Notes: generated by a model from the sequence alone, not told the origin. 64,000 nucleotides of DNA from Phytohabitans houttuyneae (GCF_011764425.1 NZ_BLPF01000002.1:124001-188000); one strand, 5' to 3'. Counted from the stretch's first letter, positions 1-8,798 are shown. Program-made: numbers and translations.

Positions 1-2
1 TG

Positions 3-1481
3 GCCGGCACGCACGCCGCGGGCGCTTTCGAGCCGCCGGGCGAGCTGCCCGCCGACCAGATAGCCGAAGCGCACGAGCTCGTCTACCGTCCACTGTCCAA
101 CCCGGACGGCCTGCCGCAGCAGCAGGTGGAGTACAAGCTTCGCCGCTTCGTCAACGACTACGTCGCACCGGCCAAGACAGCGGCCAAGCTGCACATCGCC
201 ATCGAGTCGTTCGAGCGGATGCGAGGGGAGATCGCTGCCCTCGGCGCGCGTACGCCGCACGAGCTGATGCGCTGCGTCGAGGTCTCGTTCATCCGCGACT
301 GCGCCGAGATGGCCGCCCGGGCGTCGCTGGTACGCGCGGAGAGCCGGTGGGGCCTCTACCACGACCGGTCCGACCTGCCGGAGCGCGACGACGCCGAATG
401 GTTCTGCCACCTCAACCTTCGCCGCGACGCGGCCGGCGAGATGGAGTTCCTGCGGCGGCCGGTGGCACCCTACGTGGTACCGGTCCCGGAGTTCGCGCAT
501 CCGCCGGCGTTCGAGCCACACGTGGTAGCGCAGCCAGCGCTCGTCCCGGTCGCCGCCGCCACCGCCGCGAGCGCGGCGAGCGCGTCACGGCCGGTCGAGA
601 CCGGGCGGCTGCTCTCGGTCCTGCGCCTGGCCGAGGAGCAGCCGAGCCTGGCCGACGTGACGCCCTACCTGTCCGACCCGGACCCCGGCGTGCGGCGCGC
701 CGCCGTCACCGTGCTGACCGAGTCCACGCCGGACGGCGCCGCGCGGGCGCTGATCGACGTGCTCGCCGACGCCTCCGCCAGCGTGCGCTCGGCCGCCGTC
801 GCCGCGTTGCGGGAGCTGGCCGACGTGCTGCCCGACGAGCTGGCGCCGGCGTTGCGCGCGCATCGGGCAAGCACCGACCCGGCGGTCCGTGCCGTCGTCC
901 TCGAACTGCTGCGGGTGACCGGCGCCGGCCTCGTGGACGACTTCGCCGCCGGCCTCGCCGACACCGACCCCGCCGTGCGCCTCACCGCGATCAGCGGGCT
1001 GGTCCGGCTCGACGCGGCGGACGCCCTCGCGCGCGCGGCCGCCGACCCGTCACGCGAGGTACGCGTCGGTGTGGCGCACGGGCTCGGGCGCATCGGATCG
1101 CCCGGCGGCGGTTCCGTCCTCGTGGAGCTGGCCCACGACCCCGACCCGCTCGTGCGCGCGGCCGCCCTCACCGCCGCCGGCGCGGTCGGCTGCGCGGGCG
1201 CGCTGGCCGAGGTGGCTGTGGCCGCGCTCGATGACCCGGCGTGGCAGGTCCGCGCGGGAGCCGCGGCCGGCCTGGCCGCGGCGGACCCCGCCGTCGCGGT
1301 GACAGCGCTGCTGCGGGCGGCCGCGGACCGCAACCACGACGTGCGGCGAGCGGCGGTAAAGGCACTGGCGCGATGGGCCGACAGGGTCGACGTGACGGCG
1401 GCGTTGCGCGCGGCCGCCAGCGACGACGGCGACGCGGATGTACGCGCGTACGCCCGGCGCGCACTGACCGTGCCGGCCTGA
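3..1481 (+). CDS. Flavoprotein (fumarate reductase/succinate dehydrogenase type) C-terminus fused to HEAT repeats, 5'-partial
   Basis: The frame is open to the left edge, so the gene starts outside the window. A GTG at 126 would be an internal start and has no clear ribosome site. The first ~150 visible codons look like the C-terminal helical domain of fumarate reductase/succinate dehydrogenase flavoproteins (SRWGLYHDRSDLPERDD, HELMRCVEVSFIRDCAEMAA). The FAD-binding part would lie upstream. After a Pro/Ala linker (roughly 480-600) come about nine HEAT-like units with the recurring D-P-x-V-R-x-A-A pattern up to the stop. HEAT repeats usually serve protein-protein contact, so this may be a flavoenzyme with a built-in scaffold. 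Family assignment is good; substrate unknown. Confidence 0.72.
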   Translation, partial: AGTHAAGAFEPPGELPADQIAEAHELVYRPLSNPDGLPQQQVEYKLRRFVNDYVAPAKTAAKLHIAIESFERMRGEIAALGARTPHELMRCVEVSFIRDCAEMAARASLVRAESRWGLYHDRSDLPERDDAEWFCHLNLRRDAAGEMEFLRRPVAPYVVPVPEFAHPPAFEPHVVAQPALVPVAAATAASAASASRPVETGRLLSVLRLAEEQPSLADVTPYLSDPDPGVRRAAVTVLTESTPDGAARALIDVLADASASVRSAAVAALRELADVLPDELAPALRAHRASTDPAVRAVVLELLRVTGAGLVDDFAAGLADTDPAVRLTAISGLVRLDAADALARAAADPSREVRVGVAHGLGRIGSPGGGSVLVELAHDPDPLVRAAALTAAGAVGCAGALAEVAVAALDDPAWQVRAGAAAGLAAADPAVAVTALLRAAADRNHDVRRAAVKALARWADRVDVTAALRAAASDDGDADVRAYARRALTVPA

Positions 1482-1584
1482 CAGCAAACCTCCGGGGACG
1501 GCCGTCTGGAGATTATCCAGATTGCTGAAATGCCGAGGTGGGCTCTGGTATCGGCGGAGAATTTGGGGTTGGGAGGTGGAAGCC

Positions 1585-2008
1585 ATGGGACAGGCACGCG
1601 ATGCCTTGGACAAGCTGACCAAGGCGGGCCGTGGAGGCGCACAGCGTCGATTTGGTGATGAGCATGTACTCCGACGACGCCGTGTTGTCGACGCCGGACG
1701 CCGGAGAGATCAAGGACCGGAACCAGATCGCCGCCTACTGGGGGCAGTTCATCGAGGGCTTCCCGGACGCCAGCTACCGATACCTGAGCAAGATCGAAGC
1801 GGGCGGTAAGGCCGTGGACGAGGGCTGGTTCGAAGGCACCAACACCGAGCCGGTCAAGCTGCCCTCGGGCGAGACGATGCCGCCGACGGGCAAGCACATC
1901 AAGATGCGGTCCTGCGATGTCGCGACCGTCGAGGACGGCAAGGTTGTCGAGCACCATCTCTACTTCGACGAGCTGGACTTCCAGCGCCAGATGGGGCTGA
2001 TTACCTGA
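1585..2008 (+). CDS. SnoaL-like/NTF2-fold protein, apparent +1 frameshift near the start
   Basis: An ATG at 1585 sits behind a good ribosome site (GGGAGGTGG at 1571) and encodes MGQARDALDKLTKA, a typical NTF2-like N-terminal helix. The rest of the domain (EAHSVDLVMSMYSDDAV and on to the stop at 2006-2008) is in the next frame. Removing one G from the GGG at 1626-1628 joins the two into one protein of about 140 residues, the usual family length. Read literally, the only in-frame start is GTG 1631, with no ribosome site and the first helix lost. SnoaL-like proteins are small ligand-binding or isomerase folds; no substrate can be named. The 3' end overlaps the convergent lipoprotein gene by 8 bases. 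Confidence 0.75.
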
Positions 2009-2642
2009 GCTTGGCGACGATGGTGTCCATCGAGGCGGTGAACGCATCGATCGCCTGGGTGCGATATTGCGGTTGCTTGTCGCCACCCACGTCGGTGGTG
2101 ATGTAGTCGAACCGCGCGATCACCACGATGTCGTCCGTCGTGGTCTCGAAGCGGAAGTTGTACTGGTAGCCGTGGATACCGTCCTTGCACGGCTCGCTCG
2201 CGCACGGTAGGTCGTGGGTCACGGGGTTCGCTTGATCGAGGGTGAGTAGCCTCTGCGCCGTCTCGCGGGTGTACTTCGGGTACCCCAGCTGCTGGAGCTG
2301 TGTCTCGGTGAGGATGCCGTAATTGAATTCGGCTCGGCCGAAGACAGGGGCCTTGGCAGCTACGTCGTAGTATTCGCCGTCCGGCTCGATATCGCAGATC
2401 GGTGCGTTGGTCGCCCATCCTGTTGGTTTGTTGAACTTGGCGGTGTACCGGACGGTCCCGTCGGCCGGCAGCTTCACCGTATCGTCCAGCGCGTCGCAGA
2501 CGGCGCCGAGGTCGGCTTCCCCGGCCTGGGCAGTGGACTCCGCCGCGGATGAGGGCGCTGACTTGCCATCGCCGGGGTCCGCTGGCGAGCCGCAGCCGGC
2601 CAGCAGAAGCACGACGGCGACGCCTGCCACAACTCGTGTCAT
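2001..2642 (-). CDS. Secreted lipoprotein of unknown function
   Basis: 213 residues. The start at 2642 overlaps the stop of the upstream gene (ATGA), indicating translational coupling. The N-terminus MTRVVAGVAVVLLLAGCGS is a lipoprotein signal peptide with an LAGC lipobox, followed by a Ser/Ala/Asp-rich linker. The mature part has five further cysteines (in the contexts AVCDAL, PICDIE and PCASEPCKDG), which could form disulfides outside the cell. The layout resembles actinobacterial DUF3558-type lipoproteins but I cannot assign it firmly. Coupling to the WXG-containing gene suggests the two work together at the cell surface. Confidence 0.8.
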   Translation of the reverse strand: MTRVVAGVAVVLLLAGCGSPADPGDGKSAPSSAAESTAQAGEADLGAVCDALDDTVKLPADGTVRYTAKFNKPTGWATNAPICDIEPDGEYYDVAAKAPVFGRAEFNYGILTETQLQQLGYPKYTRETAQRLLTLDQANPVTHDLPCASEPCKDGIHGYQYNFRFETTTDDIVVIARFDYITTDVGGDKQPQYRTQAIDAFTASMDTIVAKLR

Positions 2643-4315
2643 CCCCCGGTCGCCTCCGTCTCGTATTCCGGCCCGCCTTCGTCGGCGCCACCTGGGGTCG
2701 TGTCGGTGGCATAGGAGGGCGCACCCGGGATAGGCACCTCCCAGCCGCTGCGGTCGGTGTCCCGCGCCCAATCGTGGGCGTGGCCCGGAGCGGAACCCTC
2801 GTCCCAGTCCGCCATGGCGGTGCGGAAGGCGGCCGCGTGCTCGGCGTCTGTCGCCGCGTAGGACCGGGCCGCGTCCAGGATCTGCTCGCCCGCGACATAG
2901 AGGCGCCCGCACGCGGTCCGCAAATACTCCCGGTACTCCAAGACCAGGGCCTTGACCTTGGGGTCGGCGCTGCCTTCGGATCCGTCCTCGGTGGCCAACG
3001 AAGCGTCGGCCGCTTGGACGTCGCCGATCTTCGGAATGAGCTGGCCCTCGTAGATCTCGGCGCATTCGAAGCAGGTGTCGGCGAGTTCCAAGACGGTGGC
3101 GATGTTGACGTGGATTCCTTCCCGGCTGCCGCTGCCGGTGGCGGTGTTCTCGGTCAGGTCGTAAAACTCGAGGTTGAAGCTGTCAATCCCGAAGATGGTG
3201 TCGCGGAGGCTGTGGATGCCGTTGTTGTAGTCGTTCTCTCGGGAGAACAGGTCGTCGGACTGCTCGTCGAGGTTTTCCCAGAGGGTGGCCATCACCGCCT
3301 CGATCTCGTGGGCGTACTCGGTGTTCTTGGCTTCCGGTGCGAAATTCTGTCCGATGATGCCGATGAGTTGGACACTCGCACCAACGGCCCCGAGGACTGG
3401 GTTCCAGCTGCCCCCGATGCTGAGGGCCGTGCCCATGCCCTGGAACGTCTGCCACACCGGGTTGAGATCGGTGGTGACCACATGGGTCTCATCGAGCGCC
3501 TTGCTGGCGTCGCCGACGATTTTCAGCGAGCCGGAGCGCATCTCCTGGATGATGGTGCCTCTGGCGCTGTAGAGGTTGTGGATGCCCGCGGCGATCTGGG
3601 CCTGGTTACCTAGGGTCGGCGCGATCGAGGCGAAAAAGCCGTCCTTGAAGGTGTCGGCGGCCAGCCCAGTCCAGGCCAGGTACCAGTCCGCATCCTGGCC
3701 GTTCGCGCCGATGAGCTTGTCGACCTTGTTGATCAGGTCGGCGTTGCTCGACGGGTCGAAACTGAAGTCAGAGCCGCCGGCGGACCGCAGGCCCAGGGCA
3801 CCGCCGATCGCGAGGAGCGCCTGCTGCGCACCCTCGATCGCGCGCTGATCATGCGCGTCGAACTTCGGCAGCTTGCTGAGGATGGCGCTGCCTTCGCCGT
3901 AGGCCCAGTACTCGACACTCTGCATGATCGAATTCATGCCGCAGTCGACATTTTGCGGCACGGCCACTTCGTTGTTGTCGCGGTCGTACGTCATCGCCGG
4001 CGAGCTGCCCATCTCCGCGCTGGAGGTGCGCCCCGGGCAGGAGGGCACCTCGCCTTCCTGGTCGCCCTGTGCCCAGGCGATGACCTCACATGCGCCGTAG
4101 AGAATGTGGATCTGGTTGATCGGATCCCAGTAGTCCCAGAGATCTTCCCCGTATGGGGCGTGGAAGCGGTGGAACCCGGTCGTGAACGTGTGGCCCTCCC
4201 GGATAGCGGTGGCGACCTCTTCACGCCACCGTTTCGTCAGGGCCTCGCGGAATGCGTTCACCTCGGCTTCGAGGGTGGCGTAAAAGTTCGTGTCGTAGAT
4301 GATGTCGCCGGACAT
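2639..4315 (-). CDS. Large hypothetical protein with a WXG motif, possibly type VII-related
   Basis: 558 residues with start ATG at 4315 behind GGGGAG. No signal peptide and no clear membrane segment. The sequence is largely helical and acidic. It contains a W-x-G turn (WTGLAADTFKDGF) flanked by helices, reminiscent of WXG100/ESX-type substrates, and the C-terminus is rich in Gly, Glu and Thr. No enzymatic motif was recognised. It is translationally coupled to the downstream lipoprotein. A role as an ESX-type secreted or envelope protein is an inference from the WXG element and the lipoprotein partner. No ESX ATPase or EsxA/B pair is present in the window. Confidence 0.8.
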   Translation of the reverse strand: MSGDIIYDTNFYATLEAEVNAFREALTKRWREEVATAIREGHTFTTGFHRFHAPYGEDLWDYWDPINQIHILYGACEVIAWAQGDQEGEVPSCPGRTSSAEMGSSPAMTYDRDNNEVAVPQNVDCGMNSIMQSVEYWAYGEGSAILSKLPKFDAHDQRAIEGAQQALLAIGGALGLRSAGGSDFSFDPSSNADLINKVDKLIGANGQDADWYLAWTGLAADTFKDGFFASIAPTLGNQAQIAAGIHNLYSARGTIIQEMRSGSLKIVGDASKALDETHVVTTDLNPVWQTFQGMGTALSIGGSWNPVLGAVGASVQLIGIIGQNFAPEAKNTEYAHEIEAVMATLWENLDEQSDDLFSRENDYNNGIHSLRDTIFGIDSFNLEFYDLTENTATGSGSREGIHVNIATVLELADTCFECAEIYEGQLIPKIGDVQAADASLATEDGSEGSADPKVKALVLEYREYLRTACGRLYVAGEQILDAARSYAATDAEHAAAFRTAMADWDEGSAPGHAHDWARDTDRSGWEVPIPGAPSYATDTTPGGADEGGPEYETEATGG

Positions 4316-4447
4316 GTAGATCTCCCCGAGGGTTTCGGAGCCACTTCGAGCCAGGTAGCGACGCCTGCCGGCGGAGATCTTTTAGGTACGTCCGGAGAAG
4401 CGCACGCGACACTCTCACTGCACAGATACGCCGCGAGAGTAACGCAC

Positions 4448-4800
4448 TCACTCAAATATGCGCATGCCCGCATCCACTCGATAAGGCGTGTATGAGGTCC
4501 CCCCTTTCTCCGTGCGGACTGCGATCGAGTCCACGACCGCCCGGGGACCAGTCGATCTCGCTGACCACGCCGAGCCGGTGCAGGAACTGTTGATGTAGTC
4601 GTTCCCAGAGTCCGTCCGCGGTCCACTGCGTGAACCGGCGGTGCGCGGTGGACCGGGAGATCCCGAACATCTGCGCGGGAAGCTTCCACCACGAACAGCC
4701 CGCCTGGACCAGGTACACGATCGCCGCCAGCACCGCCCGGTCATCGGCCCGCCGCTTGCCGCCACCGAAGTCGAATGCTCGACTTCTGCCACGCTCGGCT
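4448..4800 (-). pseudogene. IS5-family transposase remnant
   Basis: The minus strand reads RAVLAAIVYLVQAGCSWW, KLPAQMFGISRSTAHRRF and WTADGLWERLHQQFL, typical of the N-terminal helix-turn-helix region of actinobacterial IS5-type transposases. After EIDWS the frame changes: RAVVDSIAVRTEKGG continues in the next frame, with one extra base in the G run at 4543-4546. The catalytic DDE domain beyond this point and the extreme N-terminus are missing, and no terminal inverted repeats were found. It is a dead fragment marking an old insertion between the WXG gene and the following hypothetical gene. Confidence 0.8.
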
Positions 4801-4856
4801 TCGGTGATGGGTCCTGGGGACGGTGATCAAGGCTGCCGGTACGGCATCATCTGCTG

Positions 4857-5594
4857 GTGCCTGTGGACCTTGCGATCGCGGTCGGTTCTGCCGTCGTTTC
4901 ACTCATCAGTGTGGTGATCTCGGGTATCTCGTCGCACCGCGTCGTCCTGCTTCAGGAGCGAATGCAGGGTAAGCGCGAGTTCCAGCGTTACAGCGAGCCC
5001 TTGCTCCGGTCTGCGGACTCGCTGCAGTCGCGACTGGCCAACATCATTGAGGGCGGCTTTCTGACTGCCTACCTGCACGCTGCCGACGGCTCCCGGCAGC
5101 GGTACGCGAAGGACAACACCGCGTACGTGCTGGCCGAGTTCCTGTGCTGGGTGGAGATCGCCCGGCGTGACCAGCGGTTCGTAGACATGGGCGGCGTCCG
5201 CGCCAACCGGCGGCTGTTCGAGTGCCTTGGCCGCATCGAGGGCACTCTGGCACGTGACGATCTACCCAAGCCCTTGTGTGTGTTTCGCGGCGAGCAACGC
5301 GCGATCGGCGAAATCATGATCGCATCACCTGCCCACGCCGATGGACATCTCCGTGAGCCGCTGGGGTACGCCGCCTTCTGTGAACGCCTGGATGAAGACC
5401 CCAAGTTCGCGTCCTGGCTCAGCCGGTTGCGCGACGAAATCAGCGACGTGCGCACCGAAGATCCTGACAATGAACGCCTCGTACGACTCCAACACCAACT
5501 CGTTGAACTGATCGAAATCCTCGACCCGAAGCAGCAGCGCCTCCGCCGTCGGCCGCGACGCCTGCACCGACCAGCACAAGGCCAGCCCGTCTGA
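4857..5594 (+). CDS. Hypothetical membrane-anchored protein
   Basis: 245 residues from GTG 4857 (GTG 4863 also possible); no strong ribosome site is visible. One N-terminal hydrophobic segment (about residues 5-25: IAVGSAVVSLISVVISGI) is followed by a soluble, mostly helical region with the sequence REFQRYSEPLLRSADSLQSR. The last ~20 residues are Arg-rich and out of character, so a frameshift near 5540 cannot be excluded. Similar N-anchored helical proteins are common and uncharacterised in Streptomyces and relatives. It lies directly after the IS remnant. Function unknown. Confidence 0.65.
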   Translation: MPVDLAIAVGSAVVSLISVVISGISSHRVVLLQERMQGKREFQRYSEPLLRSADSLQSRLANIIEGGFLTAYLHAADGSRQRYAKDNTAYVLAEFLCWVEIARRDQRFVDMGGVRANRRLFECLGRIEGTLARDDLPKPLCVFRGEQRAIGEIMIASPAHADGHLREPLGYAAFCERLDEDPKFASWLSRLRDEISDVRTEDPDNERLVRLQHQLVELIEILDPKQQRLRRRPRRLHRPAQGQPV

Positions 5595-5757
5595 CCTGAT
5601 GCCAAGGAGTGAGACCTGGCTCGCCGCGAGGGCAGAGATAGTGCCCGCGTACGGATGCCTGGCTGTGCAGTGACCCGGGGTCGGATTCGCGTCTTGCTGA
5701 ATTGATCGCACCGAATGCGCGATAGCCTGCGTGCGGGGATCGACCAGGGAGGGCGCG

Positions 5758-6327
5758 ATGACAATCGTTCGGCGTGGCGTTGTGGTGGTGGCCCTGACTG
5801 CGGTGGCGTTGGCGGGCCTGGCAGCGCCCGCGATGGCTGCCCCCGCGAGGGCTGAAGCCGCCGGGGTTACGCCACCGACCAGGACCGAGACCGACGTGCA
5901 GGTCGTGCACAGCGATCCCGCCGCGTGCGGGGACTACGGCGTCGAGTGGAACATCGACCTGCACTCGGTCAACCTGACGTTCTTCGACCAGACCGGGCGT
6001 CGCGTGAAGATGGTGCAGCACATCACGGAGGACAACACCGTCCGCAACACGGTCACCGGGCTCACCCTGCCGGACAGTCCCGTCGACTTCGTGCAGACGT
6101 CGATCTTCAATCCGGAGACGGGGCTGCGCACGCACATCGTCGTCGTGGGCACCTCCGTGAACGTGCGCCGCGGAAGCCAGCACCTGGTCGACCGCGGCCC
6201 GATCGTCATCGACGGCCAGACCGGCAAGATTCTCTTTGCCGCCGGACCGCACCCGATTCGCCGCCTCCTGGACGGCAGCTTCGACATCCGGCGGGCGCTG
6301 CCGGGGTTCTGCGACATCCTGCGCTAG
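5758..6327 (+). CDS. Secreted protein of unknown function
   Basis: 189 residues. I chose ATG 5758 because GGGAGGG lies just upstream and the protein then begins with a clean Sec signal peptide (MTIVRRGVVVVALTAVALAG, then APAMA-AP cleavage region). The mature part (about 155 residues) is beta-rich, with a cysteine near the start (AACGDYGVEW) and one near the end (GFCDIL) that may pair. No catalytic motif was recognised. It stands alone, with about 160 bases of non-coding sequence before it. Confidence 0.75.
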   Translation: MTIVRRGVVVVALTAVALAGLAAPAMAAPARAEAAGVTPPTRTETDVQVVHSDPAACGDYGVEWNIDLHSVNLTFFDQTGRRVKMVQHITEDNTVRNTVTGLTLPDSPVDFVQTSIFNPETGLRTHIVVVGTSVNVRRGSQHLVDRGPIVIDGQTGKILFAAGPHPIRRLLDGSFDIRRALPGFCDILR

Positions 6328-6376
6328 CGAACCCGCGGGCCGGGCACCGGCGCGACGCCGCACAACGATGCCGCGG

Positions 6377-6604
6377 TCAGCTCGCGCCAGCGGTGCGGCG
6401 CCCGGCCCGCCAGTTTGTGGCATACGGCTGCACGAACAGGTACAAGCCGCTGAACAGCAGCAGGGTCAGCGGCAGCAGCGGCACGTAGAACACCCAGGTG
6501 ATCGGCTCGGGCTGCACCGCCGCAACGACGCTGGCGATGACGGTCACCGTGAAGGTGATGGCCAGCCAGCGGTGAGCCTGCCGGATCCACTTGCTCCAGT
6601 TCAT
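6377..6604 (-). CDS. Small two-helix membrane protein
   Basis: 75 residues, start ATG at 6604 with GGGAGGT seven bases upstream. Two hydrophobic segments (about residues 14-30 and 36-56) are separated by QPEPIT, and the C-terminal tail is Arg/Ala-rich. The N-terminus W-I-R-Q-A-H-R-W resembles the first helix of PepSY-type membrane proteins, but there is no PepSY domain. Function unknown; small size and a good ribosome site support a real gene. Confidence 0.65.
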   Translation of the reverse strand: MNWSKWIRQAHRWLAITFTVTVIASVVAAVQPEPITWVFYVPLLPLTLLLFSGLYLFVQPYATNWRAGRRTAGAS

Positions 6605-6753
6605 CGGAACCTCCCACCAAAACCGAGCTCACAAAGGCGCTTTGCGTGACAACTCTGGCGGTCGGCCCGTGCCGAGCGCTTCTCGATTCGTGATCGGATG
6701 AGACCGGCTGCCGGTCGAACGGGAGCGCTGCCGACTCGCCGGCGCCCAACTCG

Positions 6754-6905
6754 TCAATGTGTTCGATGCTCCCAAGCGGGCTTCTGGGGCTCGTCGTTGT
6801 GCACGATGATGTCGACGTGATCGGTCGGGCGGACGGCTGCGAAGTAGAACTGCTGGGCGGGGATATAACGCTCGCGCCAGCGCCGGGTTCCGTGCTCCAT
6901 GTCTT
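6754..6905 (-). pseudogene. 3' remnant of a uridine kinase-like gene
   Basis: On the minus strand RWRERYIPAQQFYFAAVRP, then TDHVDIIVHNDEPQKPAW, closely resembles the C-terminal end of actinobacterial uridine kinase/P-loop kinases (a R-Y-x-P-x-Q-Q-x-Y pattern followed by H-A-D-I-V-x-x-N). The P-loop and the remainder of the enzyme are absent. Upstream on this strand the sequence runs straight into the phosphotransferase gene of the opposite strand. I read it as a truncated relic left by insertion or recombination; identity rests on memory of the family pattern. Confidence 0.45.
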
Positions 6906-6987
6906 GTCCCGTCCTGTTCTCCCGAAGGCTGCCGTGTCGAGCCGTCAAGACCGGCACCACCCACAACGAGGTGCGAAGATCCATATT

Positions 6988-7845
6988 GTGGAGGCGGAGT
7001 TCGTTTCGCGTGCGGTGGCTGCGGCGAGGGCAGTGGCCGGGCAGCTGTATCTGCGGGTCGACGACGCGGTCGTGCTCCAGAATTCGAACAAGCTCGCTCT
7101 ACGTCTCCTGCCCTGCGACGTCTTCGCCCGCGTAGCACCGATAGGGCAGGAGGTGGCCGCGCTTGAGGTCGAGCTCGCTCGGCGACTGGCCGCGACCGCG
7201 AGCCCTGTCGCAGCGCTTGCGCCCCACGTCGAGCCGCGAGTCTACGAGCGCGACGGCTTCGCCGTGACTTTGTGGACCTACTACGAGGTCGTGGCTCCCG
7301 GCCCGGAGTGGCCGGGCGCATACGCGGACGTTCTCCAGCGCCTGCACACCGGCATGCGAGGCGTCGAGACGACGACCCCGCACTTCCTCGACCGAGTCGC
7401 AGAGGCTGAGCTGCTGGTCACGCGGACAGACCAAACCCCCGCGCTGGCGCAGGCCGACCGGCATCTCCTGCTCCGCACGCTGCAAGACGCTCGTGAACGG
7501 ATCCGCCGCCGCGGCGCCGCCGAACAGCTGCTGCACGGAGAACCGCATCCCGGCAACCTCCTCAACACCCGTGACGGCCTGCTGTTCATCGACTTCGAGA
7601 CGTGCTGCCGTGGACCCGTTGAGTTTGATGTCGCCCACGTGCCGGAGCAGGTCAGCGCGCACTACCCGGACCTCGATCAAGCGCTGCTGGCGGAATGTCG
7701 ACGGCTCGTGCTGGCGATGGTCGCGGCCTGGCGCTGGGACATCCTCGATGAGTTTCCGGATGGGCACCGGCATGGGCGAAACATCCTTACGTTGCTCCGC
7801 CAAGGTCCGCCGTGGCCCACCCTCGGTACGCTCGCCGCCGAGTAG
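6988..7845 (+). CDS. Aminoglycoside phosphotransferase (APH/choline kinase-fold) family protein
   Basis: 285 residues from GTG 6988; the open frame extends upstream but that part overlaps the kinase remnant and looks non-coding. The family's catalytic loop is HGEPHPGNLL (about residue 183 on) and the metal-binding aspartate lies in FIDFETCCRGPVEFD (about 207-220). These are the Brenner and DFG-equivalent motifs of small-molecule kinases. The usual clear nucleotide loop is weak. It may phosphorylate an aminoglycoside, choline, homoserine or another alcohol; substrate cannot be told. The GNAT gene follows 23 bases downstream, a pairing often seen among modification or resistance genes. Confidence 0.8.
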   Translation: MEAEFVSRAVAAARAVAGQLYLRVDDAVVLQNSNKLALRLLPCDVFARVAPIGQEVAALEVELARRLAATASPVAALAPHVEPRVYERDGFAVTLWTYYEVVAPGPEWPGAYADVLQRLHTGMRGVETTTPHFLDRVAEAELLVTRTDQTPALAQADRHLLLRTLQDARERIRRRGAAEQLLHGEPHPGNLLNTRDGLLFIDFETCCRGPVEFDVAHVPEQVSAHYPDLDQALLAECRRLVLAMVAAWRWDILDEFPDGHRHGRNILTLLRQGPPWPTLGTLAAE

Positions 7846-7868
7846 CGGAAGAGGAATCGAGGCATGGG

Positions 7869-8366
7869 ATGGCCGACATGACCGGACCTCGCGACGTGAC
7901 GCCTGAGGTGCGTCTTCGGACCGTGGAGGATCTGGATCTCGACGTGTTCTTCGACCACCAGGCGGATCCGAAGGCGACCGAGATGGCGGCGTTCCCCGCT
8001 CGCGACGCGGATAAGTTCGCCGCGCACTGGGCGAAGATCCGCGCCGACGACACTGTGGTTGTGCGCACGATCGTGGCAGACGGCGTGGTGGCGGGCAATA
8101 TCGGCAGCTGGGAGCAAGACGGGCTGCGTCTGCTCGGTTACTGGCTCGGACGGGAGCATTGGGGTCGCGGTGTCGCGACTCAGGCGCTCACCCAGTTCGT
8201 GGATGAGGTGTCGACCCGGCCGCTGTACGCCCACGTTGTAGCGCACAACGCCGGCTCGATACGGGTCCTGGAAAAGTGTGGCTTTCGGCGGGATCACGAG
8301 CAGGAGGCGGAGGCGCCGGCACCCGACGACGGCATCGAGGAGCTCATCTTCGTGCTCAACGCATAG
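7869..8366 (+). CDS. GNAT family N-acetyltransferase (RimJ/RimL-like)
   Basis: 165 residues from ATG 7869 (GAGG just upstream; ATG 7878 is also possible). The acetyl-CoA pyrophosphate loop appears as GREHWGRGVATQAL (about residues 95-110, the R/Q-x-x-G-x-G/A motif). The C-terminal HVVAHNAGSIRVLEKCGF is the standard N-x-x-S-x-x-x-x-E-K-x-G-F signature of RimJ/RimL-like GNATs. It transfers an acetyl group to an amine of a small molecule or protein N-terminus; target unknown. It probably shares a transcript with the upstream phosphotransferase gene. Confidence 0.88.
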   Translation: MADMTGPRDVTPEVRLRTVEDLDLDVFFDHQADPKATEMAAFPARDADKFAAHWAKIRADDTVVVRTIVADGVVAGNIGSWEQDGLRLLGYWLGREHWGRGVATQALTQFVDEVSTRPLYAHVVAHNAGSIRVLEKCGFRRDHEQEAEAPAPDDGIEELIFVLNA

Positions 8367-8393
8367 GGGTACCCAAACGCCGGCTCTACGAAG

Positions 8394-8798
8394 TCATTCG
8401 TCGAGGGCTGCCGGTGGCTGGAGTACACAGAACTCGTTGTCGTCCGGATCGGCGAATACGTGCCAAGCCCAGCCGTGCTCCTGGATGGGTTCGGCGGTGA
8501 GGCGCCGAGCGCCCAACGCCGACACTCTGGCGGTCTCGGCATCCAGGTCGGGGACCCGCAGATCCAGGTGCATCCGGTTTTTGGTGACCTTGTGCTCCGG
8601 CACCCGCTGCAGCAGTAGCTCCACGCCGCTGCCGTCCGGAGGCAGCAATCGCCGGTAGCGGCTTGGCGAGCTGGGCTCGGCTTGGTATCCAAGCACGCCG
8701 CACCAGAAGGTCGCTGACCGATCCAGGTCGGCGCAATCCAGGACTACCGCGAGCACCACGTCATGCCGACCGCCGAAGCGGGCCGGCCCGCCAGTCAT
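8394..8798 (-). CDS. VOC/glyoxalase family protein
   Basis: 134 residues. The fold signature is seen in VVLDCADLDRSATFWCGVLG at the start, HLDLRVPDLDAETARVSALG in the middle and FADPDDNEFCVLQPP at the end (glyoxalase_6-like). The conserved His and Glu that would bind metal are present at the beta-strand ends (MHLDL, NEF). Its ATG overlaps the stop of the upstream MarR gene (ATGA), so the two are translationally coupled. Such proteins are dioxygenases, lyases or resistance binders; coupling to MarR hints at response to a small toxic ligand. Confidence 0.88.
   Translation of the reverse strand: MTGGPARFGGRHDVVLAVVLDCADLDRSATFWCGVLGYQAEPSSPSRYRRLLPPDGSGVELLLQRVPEHKVTKNRMHLDLRVPDLDAETARVSALGARRLTAEPIQEHGWAWHVFADPDDNEFCVLQPPAALDE

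Noticed and set aside
2639-4315. LXG-type polymorphic toxin for the 558-residue protein
   Set aside because: No recognisable toxin domain at the C-terminus and no immunity-type neighbour; the coupled gene is a lipoprotein instead.
4448-4800. An intact insertion sequence
   Set aside because: The transposase lacks its catalytic domain, is frameshifted, and no terminal inverted repeats or target duplication were found.
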